Below are positions 22,331 through 34,760 of a stretch of 64,000 nt of DNA, one piece after another (positions within the stretch are counted from its first letter, which is position 1; the number at the start of each line of letters is the position of its first letter). Position numbers and translations under genes: made by a program. Under the pieces are notes generated by a model that did not search any database, was not told the DNA's origin, and saw nothing but the letters and a program-made list of their open reading frames with translations. This DNA is from Scleromitrula shiraiana (lineage: Eukaryota; Ascomycota; Leotiomycetes; Helotiales; Sclerotiniaceae): NCBI GenBank assembly GCA_028455995.1, contig JABELC010000004.1, forward strand, positions 3,222,501-3,286,500, written 5' to 3'.

Positions 22331-23527
22331 GGTAGGATGTGTTACTAGGAGTAAAGCTCTGAGCGACAGCACTGTTTGGTGGTAATTTGGGGTGTTAACA
22401 ATACATATTATTATCTCTCAATATTGGAGTGCTGCATGAATGATATATTCCAGCACTTGGTGCGTTTGTACGGCATCAAGTCGGCTAGCTTTCTTACTTG
22501 TGAAGATCACGCACCCTTCCACAAAATTATATATATGTAAGAAGCCAATTCAGTTTCTCATAAATAGGCCGATAGTGTAAAACCTCAGAAATTGTGTACG
22601 AGTGGTAGAATTTTAGCGTCTAGAACGGATTTCAAGGCTGAGGAGATCGGGGCCAAGATAACTTCCCCGCACTATGCAGCCATGACCAAGAAGAATCGAA
22701 ATTTCCAACCCACAAATCAAAAACTGATCTCAGGCTCAAGGAGCTTCCAAATTCTTCAATATTCAATCAGTCGCCGATAATATCTTCTAATGCAGGTGCA
22801 AAAAAGTGCAAAAAAGACATACAACAGTGAGGATTCGCTGGTGGTCACCCACCCAACTACTAATTCACCGATTCAAGGCTTGTGTATGGCAGAGCGGACG
22901 GGATGCCCAATTCTCCTTGATCTATGGTCGTATGTAACAACTTTTGTATAAATTGAGAATATATCATGTTGTGGTCGTTGCACAAATAAATTCGGACTAA
23001 GAACGGCCCTGTGCCGAGGACGTACAACTTTGACGGTGAAGATGCTCCGGATATAACCGGATTCCATTGAAAGTTCAAACATTATGAAACGCACTTACAA
23101 ATGCGAATAGCTCTCTAATTCGCATCTCTGCCGTATTGGGGTGGTTAGGAAGTGGTAATGTCACGGGATCGCGCAACGGCGACTAGCCATCACTGTAAAC
23201 TGTCTAGAACGAAATTGAATAGCAGATTACTTGAGCACCATCCAAAATACAGATCAGCATCCACGTAAAAAGATATACTGGAGTTTTCGGCTTGTTAGTA
23301 TGCGAAATCTTGTATCGTCTTGCCATGTTCTAGCAGAATGAGATTCGTCAGATGTGATGTCTAAGTCAGGGATTAGTCAGATACGCGAGCGGTGTGAGAA
23401 TTCTGCCGAGAGGAAAATCGTTTTACCGTACCGAAATAATTTCATCCCGATGGCAAGCAGAGTAGATTCAAGATCAGCTTCGTTCCTTCCACAAACCCAT
23501 GCGACGACACTAGGATATTTCTACACA
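22331..23527. other. Intergenic region
   Basis: No supported gene. A minus-strand stretch near 22870-23180 reads weakly protein-like in two frames but matches no family I recognise. The MRH4 frame is open from an in-frame ATG at 23357, which may be 5' leader. Confidence 0.45.
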
Positions 23528-25384
23528 ATGCTTCGGTCGAGGCCTAAAATATGTTTCCTCTGTTCGTTCAGAACAGCTACACAACCTCTAGTTCAAACAT
23601 GGACAACATCTCGAGCATTATCAACGAAGAGCAGAATCCCCAGTCGACCGAATCGCATGAGTCTTGCAGGTGCAGGAAGGGTTAGCACATCTCCAGCAAA
23701 AGCAGGGCCTACGAGAAGGAAACAAGATGGGCCGTTTGGAGGGATGAATATGCGAGAGGCCAAAATTCGTGGTGTGCCAGAACGACCCTCTGCAGCGCAA
23801 GAACGGCGTACTTCAAGGCTAGATAGAAGGGATAAGGATAAAGATGATGGAAAGAGCAGAGGATATCATGCTCTAAAAATGCATAGAGCTTTGGCACCGG
23901 TGTCTTATACGAGGCGTACGAGTATAAAGGAGAGAATGAAGCTAGTGAAGACTTTTGAACAGTTTGGTTTATTAGAAAGTGTGAAAGAGGCGATTTATAC
24001 ACAAGCATTGCCGGGTCTGGAAGACCATGTTCCTACACCTGTGCAGAGAATTGCGGTACCGGCCCTTTTAGAGCACCAAAAGAAGAGTGGGAAGAAGAGT
24101 GAAAGTGAGCAATTTCTGATTGCTGCTGAGACTGGATCGGGAAAAACATTATCTTATTTAATTCCAACAATTAATGCGGTTAAGATTGCGGAGGCCAAAG
24201 ATGTGGAGGTAAAGGCGCATGAGAAAGCTCTGCAGGAGGAGAAGCTGAGACAGAACGACTTGTCATTGGTTTCGCCACCATTGTCGAATATGCCCCATCC
24301 TACAACAGGAAGACCAAGAGCTATCATACTTGTGCCTACTTCTGAGCTGGTGGCACAAGTGGGTACATTGGTAAAAGCATTTTCACATACGATCAAGTTC
24401 AGATCAGCAATGATATCCTCGAACTTTTCCGGAAAGGTTATTCGAAACCGTCTATTCTCTCCCTCTGGTATTGATATCTTGGTATCTACGCCTCATTTAC
24501 TCTCCAGCATTGCAGACTCAGATCCAAATATTCTATCTCGCGTCACTCATCTCATTATTGATGAAGCCGATTCTCTCCTTGACCGAGGGTTCTCTCCCTT
24601 AACATCCGCCATAATCGACCGTGCCACTCCTTCCCTCAAACAGCTAATCTTATGTTCCGCCACCATTCCCCGCTCTCTCGACTCCTACCTCCGCAAACGA
24701 TTTCCTTCTATAAATCGCATCGTTACCCCCAATCTACACGCCATCCCCCGTCGAGTGCAACTCGGTGTTGTAGATGTCGAACGTGATCCTTACCGCAACA
24801 ACAAAAATCTTGCCTGCGCAGACACTATTTGGTCCATCGGCAAAGCAGCAGCTGAACACGATGGTCCCGTAAAAGGCGAGATGGACGTAAAACGCATTTT
24901 AGTATTCGTTAACGAGCGCGAGAAAACCCAAGAAGTAGCAGAATACCTAGTCTCCAAAGGTGTAGATGCTATTGCCCTCTCGCGTGATACACCCGAACAA
25001 CGCCAAAGCGAGATGCTCGCCTCCTTTACCTCACCCACAAGACTCACTATGCAGAAATCGGAGTCTCATCCCGGTTCCCTTGCGGAGAACCAGCCTAATT
25101 ACGTACCGTATGGAAAGGTGGCACCACCCACTACTAAACGATTACCCAATACGAAGGTGTTGGTTACCACGGATTTGGGATCAAGAGGTATTGATACGGT
25201 GGCTGTGAGACATGTTATTTTATATGATGTGCCACATTCGACGATTGATTTTATTCATCGGTTGGGAAGGACGGGACGCATGGGGAGGAGAGGAAGAGGT
25301 GTGGTTTTGGTGGGGAAGGGGGATAGGAGGGATGTGGTGAAGGAGGTTAGGGAGGGTATGTTTGAGGGGAAGGCATTGATTTAG
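23528..25384 (+). CDS. MRH4: Mitochondrial DEAD-box RNA helicase MRH4
   Basis: MRH4 is an ATP-dependent RNA helicase needed for late assembly of the mitochondrial large ribosomal subunit. This is a single exon; with the ATG at 23528 it gives 618 residues. That start is preferred because MLRSRPKICFLCSFRTATQP is a basic, hydroxylated, mitochondrial presequence-like N-terminus; an in-frame ATG at 23357 would add 57 residues. Motifs: Q-motif region VPTPVQRIAVPALL, motif I AAETGSGKT (about residue 204), Ia PTSELVAQV, motif II DEAD (about residue 345), motif III SAT, motif V TTDLGSRGID and motif VI HRLGRTGRMGR (about residue 577). A charged insertion lies between motifs I and Ia. The GC-rich and AT-rich halves differ in codon use, but the frame is unbroken. 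Confidence 0.93.
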   Translation: MLRSRPKICFLCSFRTATQPLVQTWTTSRALSTKSRIPSRPNRMSLAGAGRVSTSPAKAGPTRRKQDGPFGGMNMREAKIRGVPERPSAAQERRTSRLDRRDKDKDDGKSRGYHALKMHRALAPVSYTRRTSIKERMKLVKTFEQFGLLESVKEAIYTQALPGLEDHVPTPVQRIAVPALLEHQKKSGKKSESEQFLIAAETGSGKTLSYLIPTINAVKIAEAKDVEVKAHEKALQEEKLRQNDLSLVSPPLSNMPHPTTGRPRAIILVPTSELVAQVGTLVKAFSHTIKFRSAMISSNFSGKVIRNRLFSPSGIDILVSTPHLLSSIADSDPNILSRVTHLIIDEADSLLDRGFSPLTSAIIDRATPSLKQLILCSATIPRSLDSYLRKRFPSINRIVTPNLHAIPRRVQLGVVDVERDPYRNNKNLACADTIWSIGKAAAEHDGPVKGEMDVKRILVFVNEREKTQEVAEYLVSKGVDAIALSRDTPEQRQSEMLASFTSPTRLTMQKSESHPGSLAENQPNYVPYGKVAPPTTKRLPNTKVLVTTDLGSRGIDTVAVRHVILYDVPHSTIDFIHRLGRTGRMGRRGRGVVLVGKGDRRDVVKEVREGMFEGKALI

Positions 25385-26839
25385 TTGATTGTGTGGAGCA
25401 TTTGGTGTGGATATGTCTATATATGAAGATGTATGATGTGTATGAAAAGCAAACTCCTATAGACAGGAAAAAGAAAGGATTGTATAATAGTTTAAATACC
25501 AAAATAGCCTAGATACTTTACCAATACTATATGTAGATATGAATTACGAGTCCACACTAACTCCTCCATCACATATGCCACCATTTTGAATCACAGAAAA
25601 AAATGTTTACGTAATTACTTAGAGATACCCCGCCTTCCCATCCTAAGATATATAATCCGATGCTCTCATCTGATCATATTCAGCCCCAGCACAATTACAT
25701 CTCCCTCGACTTATTGAATGATAGACTAGAAGTCGAAAAGAACTACCCTGCGTTTAACCCAGTAGGACAACATATAAACTTTCTAGCTGTTCATGATTTT
25801 CATATATGCCCAGCGTTGACTACAGTGACTGAACTAGAAAGATAGACAAAAAGATAATCAACAACTCGGCTATATTAATATTGATATATGCCCAAATAAT
25901 ACTTTACTTAATCCTACAATTTGGATCAGGCATAGGAGTTTCTGATAACAGAGTAAACATAAATGGCAATAAACATAATTTTCGCTGTCGATGAGAAATT
26001 TGCATTATCGTTGCCATTTTCTTGCAGAAACCACAAGTTCAAAAGAATAACGTCGCAGTTACCAACTAATTAACGACATCAAATAAACCACCCAATCCCA
26101 AAATCACGCCAAAACATTCTAATTATAAGATGGGATTTGAAGACCTGAGAAGTTTAAAGTATGATTACAACCATAGAGATATATACATCAGGGCAGCGAT
26201 TCAAACCAACTTGAAAAGGATGAGTATAGAACATGTGTCATACACATTCTGACTTCTTGATGTTTTTGCTTTCTGGACTTTCTTGGATCTTGAGATTCTA
26301 TATGTAGTTGGTGATGTGGATTTGGTATTGTCTTAAGTGTGTATTCACTCATCTGCTTCCTATGTATGTTCTTTTTTCCTTGTATGCAATTAAGGTTGCG
26401 GGGGGTTGAAGTTGAGATGTATTCACTGATATACGGGTGACCAAGTGGATCATGTTTATATTTTATATGGAAGCTCTTCTATAAAAAGGGGTGTGGTGTG
26501 GTTGATTATGATATTCAGCGTTGAACTTTGAGAGGATCTAGAGGCTTTCCAGGTTTCAGCAGAGATGCAAGAAGATCCGGCCCGTAATGGACGTTAGCGT
26601 TGGGAATTGATGGATATAGTTCAGTAGGAGAATATTCGGGGTCACAATGATGTTACTTCTAATAGTTCTCTGCTGTTAACACTTCTCATTGTCAATGCAA
26701 TTAGTGATTGTTGTCGATCTAATATTAACTCGCTGTCATTTTAGCCAGGAACTCATTTTCCTATACATTCCATCTGTCTATGTGCAACTCTAACTTCACT
26801 TTTTATGTACAAAAATATCTATCCCAAATCAAGTCCCCT
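25385..26839. other. Intergenic region between convergent MRH4 and OPT genes
   Basis: About 1.45 kb of AT-rich sequence. No coding, RNA or repeat signal is supported. Confidence 0.5.
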
Positions 26840-29275
26840 CTATCCCTCTATCCCTCCACCCAACGCCGGATTCATGGCACAATAATCGAAATTTCCCTTC
26901 TGCCAATTATTTCCCCAGTACGGCCAAAAAGGGAATTCCTTCCCCGTAGCCCCTTGAACCGTGAATGTCGTAATAAACACCAATAACTCCGTGCCCCCAC
27001 TGATAGCAGCCGCCAGGATATAATTATATTGAATGAACCAATTCGGGTATCGACTACGGATATAGTATTGGAAGAGAAATCCTGTCAGGAAGAAAAGCGT
27101 GATGGAGGAATTTATACCGGCGGCGAGGTAACTGATGTGGTAGAGGATGACGGGGGTGATGATCGTATCGAAGCCGATGGTGGGGTAACGGAGATGAAGG
27201 AAGTAGAACGGGAGGGGGATTATGAGACCGATGGGGAGTGCTAGGATTATGAAGGAGTAGGTTTTTCCGATGCTGAACATGTATTGGGAGAGGGCGCCGA
27301 ATGCTATGGCCTATTCGTGATACTTTAGGTATAGTTATATTTGTCAGGACAAGATGGAAAACTCACATTCGAATTGAAAGATTGAATAACTTGACCAGAC
27401 CAAACATTAGTGCCCTGAATTGAAAGTAAAATGTCCCTCTGATTCGTAGTAATAGCACTCATCAACACGTAATTCACCAAAGCACCAAAGATCGTTCCTA
27501 GAATCTGAACCGCAAAAGTACATCTGGGACTCAGCTTACCATACTGACCTAGCTTCAAATTCTGAATAAGAAACATGGCTTGACTTTGGGAGTTGGCCCC
27601 AAAAAGTACGAAGTACATGTTCGCGACCGGTTTTCCGGGGTGAAGATATCCGCCAATCAGTTGCATGAGGCTGGTGATTGGGAGTTCGAACCCGATGAGT
27701 CCCGACATTGCGCCAAGAAAGAGGGTACTGAGGAACGAGAGGGCGCAGGCGATGAGGAATCCCCACCAAGGGAGGGTGGATTCGAGATTATAGGTGCAGA
27801 TAAGTCCAAATATTATGGAAAGAAGCCCGATTAGCATGTACCACCATGACGGTACTTCTGCATATTGAAGCATTTGGCGGTAATGGGGATCTAGTTCTGT
27901 TTTCTGCTCAGACAATGCGACGTACTCGTGTCCTGTTTTTCTGTTGAAATTTGCCCAGCTAGGAAGGTTGAACACATCTTTGATTGCTTTGGAATTGAAT
28001 AAAAGTACGTGGATGATTGATGCGGTGACACTGAGGTTGGTGGTAAGGAGGTAAATAGCGTTTGTAGTAGAGAAAAATGGAAGTCCAGCTGCTTCGAGTA
28101 ATGAATAATCCAACTCATTTTTCCCATTGAGGATATCGGATTGGTTGTACGGAACAAAGAGTGTGGAGTTTGACGACTGTGAAAATAGTTGCTGGGAAAG
28201 AAATGGAAAATCTTGGGCTCTCCATACGTTACCATAGTACAGGCTGATGAATAATGTTATGCAGAAGATAACCCCGACGAAGGCATTTGTGAGGGTGATC
28301 AGAGGAAGAAATAGGCCAGCAGTAGTGACATATTGCCAATCAAAGCAAAGGGATAATACACCAAGTCCTTCGTTGCCACTAGTACCGCCAAATATATTGG
28401 TAAACACCAGGCTTTTTCTGTTTGCTAGGCAGAATACACTAACTCCTGTCAGAATGGGCATAACATATTGAGGAAGTAATTCCCAGACTGCTGTTACACC
28501 AAAAATTATCCAAAAGAAATTGAACTTCCGGTCCATTTTCTCAGAATGCAGTGTCTGAATTAATGAATTTATTGGTAAGATACTCGGCCATAACAACTTT
28601 GTTGGGTACACCAAACTCCTGCGAAGTACACCCGCCATTCCATACCCCAACAATTGAGAAGAAAGCAGCAGTAAGATGGAAATAAAAGCGTTAGGTACAA
28701 CATTGTAGTAAAGCTTTTGAGTAGCTAGAACTTCAGTTGCGAAAGCTGCTCCCGACGCTGAGCTTGCCATAACTACAATCGCCAAATGCTCCTTGGAGTT
28801 GAAGCTGTGGGGATTAAACCATCGACCGAGGAACCCTGTCGCTGGTAGCATTCTTGACATAGCATGACCAGAGATGTAGCTTAATACTGTGAGGAATATG
28901 ACGGATACGGAGACAGATTGCGGTTTGAACAGGAATATTGTGGCTAGAGCTGAACCAAATCCAGATAATGCGATACCTGTATATTTGTTAATATCTCGCT
29001 ATAAAAATCAGCGAACTAAAGTAAATACCAAGAAAAAACATTCTGAATGTCCACGGGTTTAACGTAGGATCATCATCTGTATTCAGTGCCTTGAGAGCCA
29101 TCGTTTCCATATTCATGCCATGATGTTCGGATCCGTCAGGATCACCACCCTCTGAATCTGATGATTCATTTTCTCCATCCTCATTCACGTGTATTCTCTT
29201 CTTATTTGCTGGCAAACTTCCAACTTCTGATGCAGATGTGGTCGCATTGTTCCTCACAATGGGTTGAAGTTCCAT
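26840..29275 (-). CDS. Oligopeptide transporter, OPT family
   Basis: Proton-coupled plasma-membrane importer of the OPT family (small peptides or peptide-like/metal conjugates; substrate not determinable here). Exons are 29029-29275, 27367-28976 and 26840-27310 on the minus strand, 775 residues, with GT-AG introns. The N-terminus (about 80 residues) is hydrophilic and acidic (ENESSDSEGGDPDGSEHHG). It is followed by NPWTFRMFFLGIGIALSGFG at TM1, the family block WFNPHSFNSKEHLAIVVMAS, and IFGGTSGNEGLGVLSLCFDW. Many hydrophobic segments follow, with SGLIGFELPITSLMQLIGGY and a C-terminal ending YWGNNWQKGNFDYCAMNPAL. The length fits the family and no disruption is seen. Confidence 0.93.
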
Positions 29276-30527
29276 GATATCGCGTCCTTCATCCGTAGTC
29301 CATCTTGTGTTGAGATGAAATGGACAGGTTGATTAGATACTTGGGTACGTAAACCCTGTAAGCGCTAGTCGTACGGTGTCGGAGCGGAACCTGTGGCTAT
29401 GGGCTGTTGGTGTGGCTTTGACGATGAATTTCCCAACCCGAAACAATTTTAAGATTTACATTCATCCGTTTGAAGCTGTCACCGACCGAACATCTGGTTG
29501 CCCTTCCAAAGTTACCAAATGTTCATATGTCATGTTATAATCCTCGTTTGCGTAGGCGGCAACACCAACGATATTGAGATTCAAATAATCTAAAATATCC
29601 GAAAGCCATCTCTCCCCTATGCCCTTTCATTTTGACGTTCCTAAAATTGTAGGGTAAAATAAGAGTAGTATAGCATTATGATTAATGAACATGGGATTGG
29701 ACATAGACTAACCAATGCCAGAGTTTTCATTGAGGCTGTTGGTATATCATTTTTGAATCTCGGAAAAAGAAATGTGCTATAGCCTGTTGAAGGTTTCCAC
29801 CTAACGTTACTTGGTATCGGGAGCCTTCTGCGGATACGAGTTTTCCGAACCGTGTATTTCTTTCTGCCCGCAGGACGACCATGTATTCTTGATTAATCGA
29901 TAGAAAGTGTCTCAGTTTGCAGGATAGAAGTTGAACTGGATTAAGAGTTGAGACAGATTTTCGGAAACCCGGAGCTTTGGCCATCGAGCCACATGATAAC
30001 TTAATCACTCATTACTGCCATCCACCATCCATATCGTCCATTTTCGAGGTTCATTCTAGAAAATCAACAACTTTACCCAATTATCCATTTCACCTAACTT
30101 CTCATCATGTTTGTGGACATTTCGAACTCAAAATTCATATATTGTGTGATAAGAGCTTTTCCAATGATGGATTTGCAACACGGGGATATCACAGCCATTC
30201 TCAGTCTGCATCAGTTTACCAGGTTCCCTTGAAAGAAGGAAAAAGTAAACACAGTGACGAAACAGTTGTCAGGGTTATATATGCAGGAAACCGTTCCGTT
30301 AAGCCTTGTCAACCTGACACAAGTCGTCCAATTAAACTCCCTTATCAAGGAAGTCAAGTCTTCCTTATTATAATTTATACCCAGCTATCTTGTTCTTCGA
30401 TGTTCTTATCTTTACCCTTTCCCTTCCTCATAGTTTCTCTTTTTTACATTTGATCTTCTTCGCGGTGTCTTTTTTGTCAAGGTTTTCGATTCTCTATATC
30501 CAGATTTTCGCTCTTCCCAAGTCAACA
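29276..30527. other. Intergenic region
   Basis: Divergent 5' flanks of the OPT gene and the HET pseudogene. A 93-codon minus-strand frame at 29727-30008 has no recognisable match. A T/C-rich tract at about 30390-30520 looks like a promoter or leader for the gene at 30528. Confidence 0.45.
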
Positions 30528-32712
30528 ATGCCATTTGCCGGTCTTTTCAATAGCTTGAAGAGGAAGAGAGAACTTGATGATGTTGGAGGAGAGTCGGCAC
30601 AAGTCGAACCACATACTGGATATGGAATGAAAATCCTGGTGGACCAGCCATATGATAAACTCGATGCAGTTGACATTGTTGCTATTCATAGGCTTAACGG
30701 ACATTTACAGAAACCTGGACTGCCAAAAGCTCTTCGGGAGATGACATCAATTGGTTCAAGAACCAAATACCAAGCCATATTCCAAATTCCAGAATTATGT
30801 CATACAATTACAATTCGGTAGTTCAATTCAGCAAAAGTTTCTCCGGGATAGATATATTCGCCGAACAATTGCTGGGAGAATTAGTCTCGTGGCGACAGGA
30901 TCTAACGGAGAAAAATAGACCGATAATCTTCATCTGTCACAGTCTTGGTGGGCTTATATTTAAGCAGGTAGGTTAAGTTATCTTTCGGTCTATCTTGCAA
31001 ATTCAAACCAAAATCTTACATTCGGGTGAGCAGTTCATGAATCGTGCTTACGAAACTAATCGATATTCCTCCCTTCTTCCATGTATCAGAAGCGACATGT
31101 TTTTTGGTACACCGCACCGGGGATCGGGTGTAGCACGATGGGCAGATATGGCGAGTAAAATCTTAAAGACAGCATCGTTAGGTACGAACACAAACACTCG
31201 ACTGATTCAAGAGTTGCGTACCGGCTCCGATACTTTGGGGAAAAATTAACAACGCGTGTCATCGATGTTGGCTCCTGGTGCAGACCAGTGAGATTGGTCG
31301 AGAAGAACAAAAAATGCCTTTCTGCTCCCCTTAGCTATTGCTGGGGAGATCCTGCGGTTCTCAGAGATGTCAAACTAGCTAAGGCTAAATTATCCGAGTA
31401 TAAGAAAAATATTCTGGCACAGTCTTTGCCAAAGACTTTTCTGACGCGATTGTGATTGCCCGAGGACTGGGAATACCTTATCTATAGATTGACTCTTTAT
31501 GCATAATCCAAGACTCGCCTAAAGATTGGGAGATTGAGAGTTCCCTAATGAGTGACGTGTATACGAGGGCGCTCTTAGTGATAGCAGCGACAGAAGCAGA
31601 CAGCGCAAACGGCGGATCTTTGTTTGACAACCAAATTAAGAGCATTCAGTTGCCATATCTCGATGAGAATGACCGCCAGCATTTTCTCTATGCACGTTCC
31701 AACCCGATTTCACGTATGGATAGTAGTAAAAATGGACGGGTTGAATTACATAGACTGCAGAGTAGTGCACTCAAAAGACGTGGATGGGTATTCCAAGAGC
31801 AATTCCTTGCTAGGCGTACTCTGTCGTTCACAAAGGGTGAGATGTTGTGGGATTGCATAGAGTGTTTCACTTGTGAGTGTGGATTGGGATATTCAAAACC
31901 GGAATCTATATCAAGCCTCCTAAAATTGCATAAATATATTAAGCATCAGTCTACCTTATCAAGCAAGTAGAAGTTCGCCAGTAAAATATATCCGAAGTGG
32001 CATATAACTTGCTATTTCCGGAATAGCGAAACTCTAGTATGACATGGCTAAAGACGACTATCACGCGGGCCTATGGAAAAGTCACTTTCCAAGGGCACTT
32101 CTGTGGTATCAATGGCCCGATGAAGAAGGTCAGAAGTATAGACAAAGCGCAAAATGCGCTCCTTCTTGGAGCTGGGCTTCTACCACTGGCGGGGGTATAC
32201 GTTTCGATTGTCGTGATAGATCTGAAGCTAGCCTTGAGATTATATCCGTAGGTACTAAACCTTACAATAACAACGTCTCTGGTCGCGTTCATGAGGGCAA
32301 GCTAAAGGTTCGGGCGGTGCTTATTCTGGTAAACGTCATCATCTCGAACAGGCAGAATAACTACGATACTTCTGCAGTCGTCCGTGCTAAAAACTGGAAG
32401 TCTCTTCAAGAGACTATTAGATTGGACGTGGAGCCACCTCTTTCAGCCTCTAACGTCTCCACAGCAGCAGGGCAGGCTTTTCTTGCGATGGAAGTTAATG
32501 AGAATGATACTCTCTGGTTAATGTGTGTTGGAACAAGTCATCCTCCGTTTGATAATCAGAGAACAGGTTTTCTCGTATAAAAACAGGTTGGAGAGGACGA
32601 ACAGGGTAGCCGAATCTTCACGAGGGTGGGGATAGATGCATATCCAATAAATCGTGGGAATTGGTATCATTTGGTGCAATCTGAATATAAAGAATTGATT
32701 GTTCTCGTTTAG
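30528..32712 (+). pseudogene. Broken alpha/beta-hydrolase (SesB-like) plus HET-domain gene
   Basis: From the ATG at 30528 the first domain reads KILVDQPYDKLDAVDIVAIH then RLNGH. After a one-base loss near 30714 it continues in another frame as DDINWFKNQIPSHIPNSRIM and RPIIFICHSLGGLIFKQ, with the GHSLGG-type nucleophile elbow, and later DMFFGTPHRGSGVARWADMA. This is the lipase-like domain often found at the N-terminus of fungal STAND proteins. After a stop near 31247 a HET domain begins: TRVIDVGS, PLSYCWGD, then IDSLCIIQDSPKDWEIESSL, RRGWVFQEQFLARRTLSF, and APSWSWAS near 32160. HET domains trigger incompatibility cell death. Further damage: a frameshift near 31435, a TAG at 31485-31487 inside the usually invariant YLWIDSLC (TGG to TAG), missing sequence near 31970-32040, and a TAA at 32578-32580. 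Confidence 0.78.
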
Positions 32713-33583
32713 ACTCGAGATATAGGAAAGGGTAGTAAAAATAGATTTCTTATTCGAGTTGTCTCTCTCACTGGGGCTGAATCTGTAACAAAAAAAATGT
32801 ATAACAAAAGCATGTGATCCACTTTGACTTGATCGATTATCTGATTAACATATACTACAACACATAGATCAGTTTCTTGTTATTACAGTGGCTTACTTAC
32901 ACTTGAATTGTATCTACTCAATCCCCAATCTAATCGTACACTATCCAGACCTGATTCTATCTACTATCTCGCTTCGAATTAAGGGGAGAATTAAAAGATC
33001 GGGCCGATAAAGAGCAGAGAAGTACCAGTCCTAGACACGCACGTGATATCTCGCATTCCTTTCCACCCCCCTTCCCGCCATGTTTTCCGAGGGCCTTTGC
33101 ATTTTCCGACTTAGGAAATCCAACAAAATGTTGCAATTGATCGGTTGTATCAGGTCTGTAAGCTGATTAAAATATCTGCATATGCAATGCATAGTAAGGC
33201 TAAAAGCCCCCAATCGCGACATAAATCCGGCGTTGTGGTCGGAAAATCTCCAATGACGTAGTGGCATATAGGCCCAAAGCTACCCCTGTCAATCGGTTGG
33301 ACCGGCCCTTATCAAGGCACAACGGCACGACCTTTGACGTCCTACGTTTCTTAAGTACTAACTTAAATTTCTGGTGGTGTTCTATTTATTTTCCAAGCTT
33401 CTTCATTTTCTTCCTTTCTACTTTTTTTCTCCTGTTAATAGATCCTCTCCTCTCTAATTCACCTCAACGACGGTGTTATCGGAAAGAAAGTGCGGGCAGC
33501 AATCACGATAAGAACTCTACGACCCTCAAATACCATACCGAATACATATACACTCTGCCAACAACAATTGAACAGTAATCAAG
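32713..33583. other. Intergenic region with phosphate-carrier promoter
   Basis: No gene seen. A pyrimidine-rich stretch at about 33370-33470 precedes the phosphate-carrier start. Confidence 0.5.
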
Positions 33584-34760
33584 ATGTCTACACTCGAAAA
33601 AACACTTCCCAAGCCAAAGATTGAGCTATATAGTGGAAAATACTTTGTAGCTTGTGGACTTGGTGGTATCATTGGTGAGTAACAGTCCCTTTCCCTCCCT
33701 TATCTACCCATCGTTTCCAAATCAAAACCTCCTCCAGAAACAAACACAATATAACTAACCATTCTGCCCATCTTCAGCCTGTGGACCAACCCACACAGCC
33801 GTCACCCCCCTCGATCTAGTTAAATGTCGTCGTCAAGTCGATTCCAAACTCTACAGCTCCAACCTCTCCGCCTGGTCTAAAATCTACCGCGCCGAAGGAC
33901 TTCGCGGAGTATTTTTCGGCTGGTCTCCCACATTTGTCGGATATTGTTTCCAAGGAGGTGGAAAATATGGATTCTACGAAGTATTTAAATATGCGTATGG
34001 AGAGAAATTATTCCCGAATGCGAACCAAACGGCTATCTTTTTGGCGGCGTCGGCTAGTGCGGAGTTTTTGGCGGACATGGCACTTTGTCCTTTTGAGGCA
34101 ATTAAGGTTAGGATGCAGACTACTTTACCGCCGTTTGCGAATAGCTTGAGGGAGGGGATGGGGAAGGTGATTAAGGAGGAGGGGTATGCTGGGTATGTAT
34201 TCTCTCCAGACGACCCGCCTGAGGACGGGACAATGATGCATGGATAGTGCTTACATGACCGCTTTAGACTTTACAAAGGACTATACCCACTCTGGGGACG
34301 ACAAATCCCATACACGATGGTAAAATTCGCTACCTTTGAAACAACTGTCAATAAAATCTACCAATATCTCGGAAAACCCAAGTCCGCATACAATAGTTAC
34401 CAACAAACAGGAGTTTCCTTCCTCGGTGGTTACATTGCAGGTATTGGATGTGCCGTTATCTCTCACCCGGCCGATGTCATGGTCAGTAAATTGAACAGTG
34501 ATAGAAAGGCTGGTGAGGCGGCAGGGAAAGCAATGGGAAGGATTTATGGAAACATTGGATTTAAGGGACTTTGGAATGGTTTGCCCGTCAGAATTGTAAG
34601 ACATCTCTTGCTGGATTTGATGATTTGAGGTGATATATAAATTGTGAATGAGGTGCTAACAATTAAATAGGTTATGATTGGTACATTGACGGCATTCCAA
34701 TGGTTGATATACGATTCTTTCAAGGTAGCATTGGGTCTACCTACTACTGGTGGTCACTAG
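33584..34760 (+). CDS. Mitochondrial phosphate carrier (PIC2/MIR1 type)
   Basis: Inner-membrane carrier that imports phosphate with protons into the matrix for ATP synthesis. Exons 33584-33674, 33778-34192, 34268-34595 and 34671-34760 give 307 residues, the normal size. Three carrier repeats are visible, each with its signature: PLDLVKCR in repeat 1, PFEAIKVR in repeat 2 and HPADVMVSK in repeat 3. Phosphate-carrier features include YCFQGGGKYGFYEVFK and WGRQIPYTMVKFATFE. The N-terminus MSTLEKTLPKPKIELYSGKY has no long presequence. All introns are GT-AG. The choice between PIC2 and MIR1 orthology is not settled by eye. Confidence 0.94.

Noticed and set aside
22860..23180. Minus-strand stretch reading protein-like in two frames (NFQWNPVISGASSPSKLYVL)
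   Set aside because: No family recognised and no start or splice sites to join the frames; could be an old remnant but is not supportable.
29727..30008. 93-codon minus-strand frame (MAKAPGFRKSVSTLNPVQLL)
   Set aside because: No recognisable domain, no conserved pattern, and it lies in a likely promoter region between divergent genes.
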